From contig NZ_JYKS01000090.1 in NCBI RefSeq assembly GCF_000935045.1, positions 1 through 42,880 of the forward strand: a DNA stretch of 42,880 nt, read 5' to 3'. This DNA is from Pseudomonas sp. 10-1B (lineage in GTDB: Bacteria > Pseudomonadota > Gammaproteobacteria > Pseudomonadales > Pseudomonadaceae). Under the pieces are notes generated by a model that worked only from the letters and a program-made list of their open reading frames with translations, made no database searches and had not been told where the DNA came from. Of the stretch, positions 33,110-39,319 are shown piece by piece. The first letter of the stretch is position 1, and each line of letters opens with the position of its first letter. The position numbers and the translations under genes are program-made.

Positions 33110-33889
33110 ATGATGGAAGAGCAGGGCACAGGTATCCGGGTCGAGGCGTTGTCGGCTGATTTCGAAGCGCAAGCTGCCGCATGGGCCGAGCGCCTCGAGT
33201 TGCCGCTGCAGGACGAGGCCGCCGGGTTCGCCGTGCAGGTGGGCGCAAATGGCCTGCAGATCCAGCAATTGGGCCCGCAGGCACCGGGGCCGGTACGGGT
33301 GGACTTCGTCGAAGGCCAGGCCGCGCACCGGCGCCAGTTTGGTGGTGGCAACGGGCAGATGATCGCCAAGGCGGTGGGCATCGCCCAGGGCGTGCGGCCG
33401 CAGGTGCTGGATGCCACGGCAGGGCTGGGCAAGGACGCGTTCGTGCTGGCCAGCCTGGGTTGCCAGATGACCCTGATCGAACGCCAGCCGCTGATTGCCG
33501 CGTTGCTGGAGGATGGCCTGGCGCGTGCCCGGCTGGATGAAGAGGTGGGGCCGATCGTCGGGCGCATGCGCCTGCTGACCGGCAACGCCATCGAGCGCAT
33601 GCGCGCCTGGGAAGGCGAGGCACCGCAGGTGATCTACCTCGACCCGATGTTCCCGCATCGCGACAAGAGTGCTTTGGTGAAGAAGGAGATGCGCGTGTTC
33701 CGGCCCTTGGTCGGTGACGACCTGGATGCCCCGGCCCTGCTCGAAGCTGCCCTGGCGCTGGCCAGCCACCGGGTGGTGGTGAAGCGGCCGCGCAAGGCGC
33801 CGATCATCGACGGGCCGAAGCCGAGCCATAGCCTGGAGGGTAAGTCGAGCCGGTATGACATCTACCCGAAAAAGGCCCTGAAGCCCTGA
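33110..33889 (+). CDS. rsmJ: 16S rRNA guanine-1516 N2-methyltransferase
   Basis: A 259-residue SAM-dependent methyltransferase (RsmJ/YhiQ) that methylates G1516 of 16S rRNA in the 30S subunit. The SAM loop is VLDATAGLGKDAFVLASLG from residue 99, and the catalytic DPMFP is at 178-182 in the N/D-PP(Y/F)-like position. The C-terminus has VVVKRPRKAPIIDGPKPSHS. Two ATGs abut at 33110 and 33113; AGGT precedes them by about five bases. A diverged 3' fragment of this gene is found again at 35459-35641. Confidence 0.94.
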   Translation: MMEEQGTGIRVEALSADFEAQAAAWAERLELPLQDEAAGFAVQVGANGLQIQQLGPQAPGPVRVDFVEGQAAHRRQFGGGNGQMIAKAVGIAQGVRPQVLDATAGLGKDAFVLASLGCQMTLIERQPLIAALLEDGLARARLDEEVGPIVGRMRLLTGNAIERMRAWEGEAPQVIYLDPMFPHRDKSALVKKEMRVFRPLVGDDLDAPALLEAALALASHRVVVKRPRKAPIIDGPKPSHSLEGKSSRYDIYPKKALKP

Positions 33890-33918
33890 CCTGCCCCAAC
33901 CGGTCCGGCTAACACGGT

Positions 33919-34009
33919 CATTGTAGGAGCGGCTTTAGCCGCGAACACCGGCAACGCCGGTGCCATTCACCGCGTTGCCTTCTTCGCGGGTAAACCCGCT
34001 CCTACAATG
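33919..34009. repeat. REP pair between rsmJ and RHS1
   Basis: Inverted ends CATTGTAGGAGCGG and CCGCTCCTACAATG with a small ACCGGCAACGCCGGT hairpin between. The arms differ in the middle (CTTTAGCC against GGGTAAA). Confidence 0.85.
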
Positions 34010-34060
34010 GCCTGTTATTTCTGCCAGTAGTCATTGGTTAGCTAGGGGCGCGACCATAGC

Positions 34061-34091
34061 GAACATTCGAACTTGATTGAGGGTAATGTTC
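34061..34091 (+). promoter_or_regulatory. Inverted repeat enclosing the RHS1 ribosome site
   Basis: GAACATT (34061-34067) and AATGTTC (34085-34091) are perfect 7-bp arms. The loop between them contains TTGAGGG, the likely ribosome site of the following gene, and the ATG at 34092 follows directly. Confidence 0.4.
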
Positions 34092-35054
34092 ATGCCGCCT
34101 GCTCCCTATGTCCGGCAAGATGGCCGCCAGCTTTTTTACTGTAACGGCAAGATTGTTACTGAGTTGAATGGCGATGCCCGCTGGCGTTTCCTTCAGGCTA
34201 ATGGCCTGGTGCTGGCTCAGCAAAATCACCGATCCTCGGGCTTGCCCAGCATGCTGGCGGCATGCGACCAGCAGCGCTCGGTCTTGTCCATTTATGAGAG
34301 GAAACGTCAGGAGGCACAGGCTTACTCGCCCTATGGGCATCATATTCAGGGCAGCGGTTTGCCGTCGTTGCTTGCCTTCAATGGTGAGCGGCCGGACGCG
34401 ATCACGGGGCGTTATCATCTGGGGAATGGCTACCGGCAGTTCAGCCCGGTCATGATGCGCTTTTGCAGCCCGGACAGTTGGAGCCCATTTGGGGCAGGTG
34501 GTTTTAATGCGTATGCGTATTGTGCGGGAGATCCCACCAACCGTACTGACCCGACCGGGCATTTCTGGGGGATTGGGAAGCTCTTCAGAGGAATATTTGG
34601 CAAGAAATCCAAAGCGCCAAAGCAGGCGAAGATTGGCGTGCCAGTAGCCAAAACAAATCCGACTCGAGATAACCGAACCAATAGCATAAGCAAAAAAGTT
34701 GCACCGACAGCGGAGGGCATCAATCCATTCAAGCAGCTTACTGATTCGGATATTAATCAGCAGTTGGAATTGTTGAATCAATTCGGCGCTACACGCGAGT
34801 CGTCTCGGCAGGCAAGCAGTTCAGTACGACCAGAAGGCTCGTTAGTTGGCAGCGCCCCCACGCCAAGGCCAAAAACAACGCTGATGGAGCGAAGAAGGGC
34901 GCAGGAAAACTTCAATAGAGAGCGTGCGATTGCAAGGGATACGGACTTACTGGAAGTACTCATCCAGATCCAAGAAGCAGGGCTTGGCACAGCCGAAAAC
35001 TTGGCAGAAATTGGAAGATTGCAAAATAATATTCGCAAGTGGGTTGAGAATTGA
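34092..35054 (+). CDS. Orphan RHS-core protein with unknown C-terminal domain (RHS1)
   Basis: A 320-residue protein with the RHS repeat-associated core: YSPYGHH, then GRYHLGNGYRQFSPVMMRF, SPDSWSPFGAGGFNAYAY and the DPTNRTDPTGH end motif at about 140-160. In full-size RHS proteins this motif marks the border to a toxin domain. Here the N-terminal part is only about 60 residues long, with no RHS cage and no secretion signal. The C-terminal 160 residues are Lys/Arg-rich, then Pro/Ser-rich, and end in a helical stretch (TDLLEVLIQIQEAGLGTAEN); I recognise no toxin fold. The second ATG (34092) is best spaced from GAGGG; 34086 and TTG 34077 are options. The gene is visibly more AT-rich than its neighbours. 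No immunity gene is evident. Confidence 0.8.
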   Translation: MPPAPYVRQDGRQLFYCNGKIVTELNGDARWRFLQANGLVLAQQNHRSSGLPSMLAACDQQRSVLSIYERKRQEAQAYSPYGHHIQGSGLPSLLAFNGERPDAITGRYHLGNGYRQFSPVMMRFCSPDSWSPFGAGGFNAYAYCAGDPTNRTDPTGHFWGIGKLFRGIFGKKSKAPKQAKIGVPVAKTNPTRDNRTNSISKKVAPTAEGINPFKQLTDSDINQQLELLNQFGATRESSRQASSSVRPEGSLVGSAPTPRPKTTLMERRRAQENFNRERAIARDTDLLEVLIQIQEAGLGTAENLAEIGRLQNNIRKWVEN

Positions 35055-35070
35055 GACGCTAGGCTGATTT

Positions 35071-35102
35071 TCTACCTTTCGCTGGTTGGTGCGAAAGGTA
35101 GA
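35071..35102. terminator. Hairpin after RHS1
   Basis: Perfect 12-bp arms (TCTACCTTTCGC and its inverse) with an 8-base loop, 17 bases after the RHS1 stop. It lacks a T-run downstream; a short one (ATTTTC) precedes it. Confidence 0.6.
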
Positions 35103-35143
35103 GATTGGAATCAAGTGCTCCGGGCCTGTAACTAGCCATGCCG

Positions 35144-35456
35144 TCAAGGCTCGAACGCCCGCAAGAACACCCCCACCACCTCGCGCACATGCGCCTCGGC
35201 CTCGTCACCTTCCAGCGGCCCCGCGCAGCCCAGCAGCAAGCGGTAATCCGGCGCCCCCTTGACCAGGCAGAAGAAGTGCTCCGCCGCCCGCAGCGGGTTG
35301 TCGATGCGCAGCAAGCCACGCTCATGCGCGCCGCGTAGCAGCGCCTCCATCCCGGCCAGCACGCGCTTGGGCCCGGCTTCGTAGAGGTACTCGCCAAAGC
35401 TCGGGTCCAGGCTGCCCTGGGCCATGATCAGGCGGCTGAGCTTGACCGCTTCGTCA
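35144..35456 (-). pseudogene. 3' fragment of a mexL-like tetR gene
   Basis: About 104 codons, from DEAVKLSRLIMAQGSLDPSF to a stop after FLRAFEP. The translation matches the C-terminal half of the intact TetR gene at 36841-37482 almost residue for residue (for example GPKRVLAGMEALLRGA, CLVKGAPDYRLLLGCAGPLE), with scattered silent changes. The N-terminal HTH half is missing: at about 35457 the similarity ends abruptly and an rsmJ fragment in the opposite sense begins. It cannot encode a DNA-binding regulator. Confidence 0.9.
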
Positions 35457-35458
35457 CC

Positions 35459-35641
35459 CGGCCTTTGGTCGGTGATGACCTGGATACCCCGGCCCTGCTC
35501 GAATCCGCCCTGGCGCTGGCCAGCCGCCGACTGGTGGTGAAACGACCGCGCAAGGCGCCGATCATCGAGGGGCCGAAGCCGAGCCATAGCCTTGAGGGCA
35601 AGTCGGGCCGATATGATATTTACTCGAGGAAGTCGCTGTAA
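35459..35641 (+). pseudogene. 3' fragment of rsmJ
   Basis: Sixty-one codons starting RPLVGDDLDTPALLESALAL and ending in SRKSL and a stop. Aligned by hand with the intact rsmJ from 33702, 158 of 180 bases agree (about 88%), most changes being in third positions. The last residues differ (intact rsmJ ends PKKALKP). It lacks the SAM-binding and catalytic parts. It is joined directly to the tetR fragment on its left. Confidence 0.92.
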
Positions 35642-36602
35642 GGAATTGAATAAATTCGAATGCCTTTGGCTTTTCGCTCTACTGCATCTGCAATTCTAGC
35701 CTGGCCTTTCATCCACGAGGCCCAAAATAATTTGTATTCGTAGCGACTTGATCTTGAATTTAAGCTTGAGCTTGAGCTTGAGCTTGAACGCCGACTTGGC
35801 GTCTGGCTTGAAGTTGGCGTTGGAGGCAGGGGTTCGGTTTCTGGTACCAAATACTGACTGACTTTCACCGGGTTCCGCGTATATCGCCCTTCTGCCGAGG
35901 AAGGGGGGTTGTACATGTCGAGTAGAGTCTGCTGTTCATTGAGTGTTGTGATAAGTTCCTGTGCGTACTTGTTCTTTTCTGTATTCTTCGACCTGGTCGC
36001 GCTGCTCAGCATCGATCTTGCACCTGATAGTCGTTTTCTTATCGACTTTTTGAGCGCCCAGTGTTCATTAACGGAAAAGGTGGAGTCAGGATTAGATAGT
36101 TTGGGTGAAAGTTTCGCATAAGAGTATCCACCTTTCGCCACTTCAGAAACGAGGTATATCGGCCACTGGGGTCCGAGCTATTAATCGGATCATTGTTGCA
36201 GTAGGCGTAGGCATTAAGTCCCCCTTTTCCAAATGGCGACAAGCTGTCTGCGCTGTGGAAGCGTTTTAATCCTGGATTGAACAGGCGGTGACCATTGCCT
36301 AGTAAATAACCGATGGCATCGGGTAACCAGCACTGGCCGGTAAATCGAGATAACAGTGGGTTGGCAGGCTGGCAACTGTCCTTGCCGTAAGGATCGTAAA
36401 TAATGCTAGCCTGATTTTGTGAGCCGATGAGGACTGTTGAATCTTGCGCATCGGTGGCCAGCAATCGTCTTTGCGCAGTATGGCTGGTCGCTTCGCACAG
36501 GTTCTGGTTGCTGACGCTGACCACTGTGTGGTGAATATCGCTGGTATGCAATACCGAAAGCTTGTTGCCCTTGTAAAAGAGCTTGAGTGCTTGCGATGGC
36601 AT
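35620..36602 (-). pseudogene. Orphan RHS-core gene with a frameshift (RHS2)
   Basis: On the minus strand a frame from ATG 36602 encodes an RHS core: IIYDPYGKDS, then DAIGYLLGNGHRLFNPGLKR, SADSLSPFGKGGLNAYAY and NDPINSSDPSG, and then runs out of frame to a stop at 36039. The likely continuation (IYLVSEVAKGGYSYAKLSP...) is in another frame and runs to a stop at 35620. One lost base (or two gained) around 36140-36170 explains this. The C-terminal part has a Pro/Thr region, a Ser run and a final YEYKLFWASWMKGQARIADA helix; no known toxin fold is recognised. Its last codons overlap the rsmJ fragment on the opposite strand. It shares only the RHS core with RHS1. I cannot exclude a sequencing error. 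Confidence 0.75.
35764..35787. repeat. Hexanucleotide tandem repeat (GCTTGA x4)
   Basis: Four exact copies of GCTTGA. On the minus strand they read TCAAGC, coding a Ser-Ser run inside RHS2. A six-base unit changes length without changing frame. Confidence 0.9.
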
Positions 36603-36609
36603 GGTGGTT

Positions 36610-36638
36610 GCTCTCATGTATAAGTAGTACATGAGAGC
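36610..36638 (-). promoter_or_regulatory. Hairpin at the RHS2 translation start
   Basis: Perfect 11-bp arms, GCTCTCATGTA and TACATGAGAGC, with a 7-base loop. The structure ends 8 bases before the preferred ATG (36602), and its arm contains the AGAG that could serve as ribosome site, so it could hide it. Confidence 0.6.
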
Positions 36639-36719
36639 CTGTCAGGAAGGTGCCTGGTTGAATACTGGCAAAAATGTCAGGTAGGTGTGCCGGTTGCGGG
36701 GCACCTGATTGGCGGACGC

Positions 36720-36821
36720 TCTCCCACCTCGACCGCATAGGCCTCAAGCCCTGTGCAGTACCTGTGGGAGCCGGCTTGCCGGCGATGAGGCCAGTCCAGA
36801 CAATACAAGACTGTTGCTCCC
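36720..36821. repeat. REP element between RHS2 and mexL
   Basis: GCTCCCACCTCGACCGCATA on the left and CTGTGGGAGCCGGCTTGCCG on the right, followed by a partial GTTGCTCC arm. It is the same unit as in the array at the end of the window. Confidence 0.85.
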
Positions 36822-36840
36822 GCAAAGGTTCGTATCTGCG

Positions 36841-37482
36841 TCAGGGTTGGTACGCCCGCAAGAACACGCCCACCACCTCGCGCACATGCGCCTCGGCTTC
36901 TTCGCCTTCCAGTGGCCCGGCACAGCCCAGCAGCAACCGATAATCAGGCGCACCCTTGACCAGGCAGAAGAAGTGTTCCGCCGCCCGCAACGGGTTGTCG
37001 ATCCGCAGCAGCCCACGCTCATTCGCCCCGCGCAGCAGCGCTTCCATCCCCGCCAGCACGCGTTTGGGCCCGGCTTCGTAGAAGTATTCGCCAAAACGTG
37101 GGTCGAGGCTGCCTTGGGCCATGATCAGGCGGCTGAGCTTGACCGCCTCATCACTGCTGATCAGCGCCTGGAAGCCACGGGCAATGGTCAGCAGCACCTC
37201 CTCCACCGGCACCCCCTCGGGGTACTCGAACAGCAAGTCGGGCAGTTGCACCTGACACGTGGCCATGACCGCCGAGCCAAACAGGGTCTGCTTGTCGGTA
37301 AAGTGGCTGTACACGGTGAGCTTTGAAACACCTGCCGCCGCAGCGACCGCATCCATGCTGGTGTTGGCGTAACCAAGGCTTAAGAACAGCGCCTTGGCCG
37401 CTTCAAGAATCGCCTCGCGCTTGGCCAGGTCCTTGGGCCGGCCTGGGCCGATGGGTGCGTCGTTGGACATTGTGGTCTGCAT
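36841..37482 (-). CDS. mexL: TetR-family repressor, MexL-like
   Basis: A 213-residue TetR regulator. The HTH domain (about 17-65) reads GRPKDLAKREAILEAAKALF and AVAAAAGVSKLTVYSHFTDK. The C-terminal domain (AVKLSRLIMAQGSLDPRFGE onward) matches the AcrR-type C-domain of efflux regulators. The position between rsmJ and mexJK is that of MexL (PA3678) in P. aeruginosa, a specific repressor of mexJK and itself. The ribosome site is poor for both ATG 37482 and ATG 37470. A second, truncated copy of its 3' half is at 35144-35456. Confidence 0.8.
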   Translation of the reverse strand: MQTTMSNDAPIGPGRPKDLAKREAILEAAKALFLSLGYANTSMDAVAAAAGVSKLTVYSHFTDKQTLFGSAVMATCQVQLPDLLFEYPEGVPVEEVLLTIARGFQALISSDEAVKLSRLIMAQGSLDPRFGEYFYEAGPKRVLAGMEALLRGANERGLLRIDNPLRAAEHFFCLVKGAPDYRLLLGCAGPLEGEEAEAHVREVVGVFLRAYQP

Positions 37483-37618
37483 CTGGTTGAAGAGTCGCCC
37501 ATCTTAGCGGGTCAGGCGCCATCCGGCTAAAGCCTGCCTGCATTACCTGCTGTCTGCCAGCGGACAGTTGATCGACAGTGATGTCCTCCTGCAGGCATCC
37601 GCGGTGTCGATAAGTAAA

Positions 37619-37637
37619 TATAACTTGCTAATTTATA
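37619..37637. promoter_or_regulatory. Candidate MexL operator 1 (mexL side)
   Basis: TATAACTTGCTAATTTATA, an AT-rich imperfect palindrome 137 bases upstream of mexL. It shares TATA-(A)CTTGC and a terminal TATA with the site at 38164. A weaker imperfect palindrome, CTGTCTGCCAGCGGACAG, lies at 37548-37565. Confidence 0.4.
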
Positions 37638-37653
37638 ACGATTATTTCTTGGC

Positions 37654-37830
37654 ATGAATCGTGTGGTCGAGTTGCTGGTGCCGGAATTGCAGCATCGTGG
37701 TGTCTACAAAACCGAATATCGGCCTGGCACCCTGCGCGAGAAGCTGTTCAGCGACGGGGCACGGCTGCCAGCCAGTCACCCAGCGGCCGGTTACCGAGAC
37801 CTCAGCCGCCAAGCCGGCCAGGCGGGCTAG
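37654..37830 (+). pseudogene. 3' remnant of an FMN-dependent (LLM-type) monooxygenase gene
   Basis: A 58-codon frame begins MNRVVELLVPELQHRGVYKT, then EYRPGTLREKL, and ends after GQAG. The segment VPELQxRG(V/L)(Y/F)-x-T-EY-x(3)-TLRE is the C-terminal signature of NtaA/SnaA/DmoA-type flavin monooxygenases, which are normally about 430-460 residues long. Everything upstream of this tail is missing: the DNA before it is AT-rich and has an in-frame stop at 37636. It must be a leftover of a deletion in the mexL-mexJ spacer. Confidence 0.75.
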
Positions 37831-37837
37831 CGCGGTC

Positions 37838-38046
37838 GTTGTAGCAGCAACTGTCTTGTATTGCCTGGACTGGCCTCATCGCCAGCAAGCCACACAGGTA
37901 GTGCACAGGGCTTGAGGCTGATGCGGTCGAGGTGGGAGCGGCCTTGTGTCGCGATGGGGCGCGCAGCGGCCCCACGATTTCAGCTTCGCCGCAGATACCG
38001 CCGGGGCCGCTTTGCGGCCCATCGCGACACAAGGCCGCTTCCACAG
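37838..38046. repeat. REP cluster in the mexL-mexJ spacer
   Basis: Two kinds of REP occur here. At 37848-37937 is an inverted copy of the unit seen at 15.5 and 42.5 kb, in which the arm reads GCCAGCAAGCCACACAGG, missing several bases. At 37933-38042 GGAGCGGCCTTGTGTCGCGA and its inverse TCGCGACACAAGGCCGC form a pair around GGGGCGCGCAGCGGCCCC and GGGGCCGCTTTGCGGCCC hairpins. The rest to 38160 shows nothing. Confidence 0.8.
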
Positions 38047-38163
38047 CTGGACTACGGTTTCCCAGGACTGCTTGGCACCCCCACCAAGGCGCCAAAAGGC
38101 CCAAGCCATACCCTGCAAAAACCCACACACATACCCTTCCCGGCACCGGTTCCCTGATTTAAT

Positions 38164-38179
38164 ATACTTGCCAGTATAA
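38164..38179. promoter_or_regulatory. Candidate MexL operator 2 and mexJK promoter
   Basis: TATACT-TGCC-AGTATA has perfect 6-bp arms and lies 34 bases before the mexJ start. The AGTATAAAT overlaps a possible -10. A repressor bound here would block transcription of mexJK. Confidence 0.5.
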
Positions 38180-38212
38180 ATATTCGAAGTGCCCCTCGGG
38201 AAAGGATTCATC

Positions 38213-39313
38213 ATGTTGCGCCATGCCTTGTCCATCGTTCTGCCCGCAGCCGCTGCCCTGCTTCTTGCAGCGTGCGGCCAGGAAGCTGCCCCACCTGCCG
38301 CGCCGCGCCCGGCATTGGTGGTGCAGCCGCAGCCGGCCGAAGCCGCTGCCGACAGTTACCCCGGCGAAGTGCGCGCGCGCTTCGAGCCGGAGCTGGCCTT
38401 CCGCATCGGTGGCAAGGTCAGCAAGCGCCTGGTCGAAGAGGGGCAGCGGGTCAAGGCCGACCAGCCGCTGGCCGAACTGGACCCACAGGACGTGCGCCTG
38501 CAACTGGAAGCCAACCGCGCCCAGCTGGCGGCTGCCGAGGCCAACCTGTCGCTGGTGCGCGCCGAGCGCGACCGCTACCAGAAGCTGCTGGACCGGCAGA
38601 TGGTCAGCCATTCCCAGTACGACAATGCCGAGAACCTCTACCGCGCCGGCCTGGCCCGCCTGAAGCAGGCCAAGGCCGAGTTCGACGTGGCCGGCAACCA
38701 GGCTGAATATGCCGTGCTGCGCGCGCCGCAGGCCGGGGTGATCGCCAAGCGCCAGGTTGAAGTGGGCCAGGTGGTCGCTGCCGGGCAGACCGTGTTCACC
38801 CTGGCCGCCGATGGCGAGCGGGAAGTGGCCATCGGCCTTCCGGAACAGCAGTTCGCCCGCTTTGCTGTAGGCCAGCCGGTGAGCGTGGAGCTGTGGTCGC
38901 ATCCGCAGGAGCGCTTCCAGGGGCGTATTCGCGAACTGTCACCGGCTGCCGACCCGCGCTCGCGCACCTTCGCGGCGCGCATCGCCTTCACTTCGGCCAC
39001 CGCCCCCGCCGAACTGGGCCAGAGCGCCCGGGTGTTCATCGCCCATGAGGGGATGATCCCGCTGGCGGTGCCGCTGTCGGCGGTCACTGCGGAAAACGGC
39101 CAGGCCTACGTCTGGCGGGTCAACAAGGACAGCCGCCTGGAGCGGGCCGTGGTGCGCCTGGGGGCGTATGGCAGCGACAGCGTGCCGGTGCTCGAAGGCT
39201 TGGCCCCGGATGACTGGGTGGTTGCCGCCGGTGGTCATGTATTGCGCGAGGGCCAGCAGGTACGCCCGGTCGACCGCAGCAACCGCGTAGTGAACCTGAC
39301 GGCCAAGGAGTAA
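38213..39313 (+). CDS. mexJ: RND efflux membrane-fusion lipoprotein, MexJ-like
   Basis: A 366-residue periplasmic adaptor. The signal MLRHALSIVLPAAAALLLAA ends at Cys21, the lipid anchor. The barrel-sandwich (lipoyl-like) strands flank a coiled-coil hairpin (about 85-165, EANRAQLAAAEANLSLVRAE). The RAPQAGVIAKRQVEVGQVV lipoyl half and a membrane-proximal domain follow. The ATG at 38213 has GGAAAGGA seven bases upstream; an earlier in-frame start at 38189 lacks one. It starts an operon with the RND pump 6 bases downstream. No outer-membrane channel gene follows, as in P. aeruginosa mexJK, which borrows OprM. Confidence 0.85.
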   Translation: MLRHALSIVLPAAAALLLAACGQEAAPPAAPRPALVVQPQPAEAAADSYPGEVRARFEPELAFRIGGKVSKRLVEEGQRVKADQPLAELDPQDVRLQLEANRAQLAAAEANLSLVRAERDRYQKLLDRQMVSHSQYDNAENLYRAGLARLKQAKAEFDVAGNQAEYAVLRAPQAGVIAKRQVEVGQVVAAGQTVFTLAADGEREVAIGLPEQQFARFAVGQPVSVELWSHPQERFQGRIRELSPAADPRSRTFAARIAFTSATAPAELGQSARVFIAHEGMIPLAVPLSAVTAENGQAYVWRVNKDSRLERAVVRLGAYGSDSVPVLEGLAPDDWVVAAGGHVLREGQQVRPVDRSNRVVNLTAKE

Positions 39314-39319
39314 GTCCCG

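Noticed and set aside
36120..36175. Programmed -1 frameshift in RHS2
   Set aside because: No slippery heptamer and no stimulatory stem are seen at the transition, so a lost base is the simpler explanation.
33900..37900. Insertion sequence or integron behind the RHS region
   Set aside because: I find no transposase, integrase, attC-like sites or terminal inverted repeats with target duplications. The joints instead match host genes.
37661..37915. 84-codon open frame in the mexL-mexJ spacer
   Set aside because: It is a shadow of the monooxygenase remnant in another frame and then runs through a REP.
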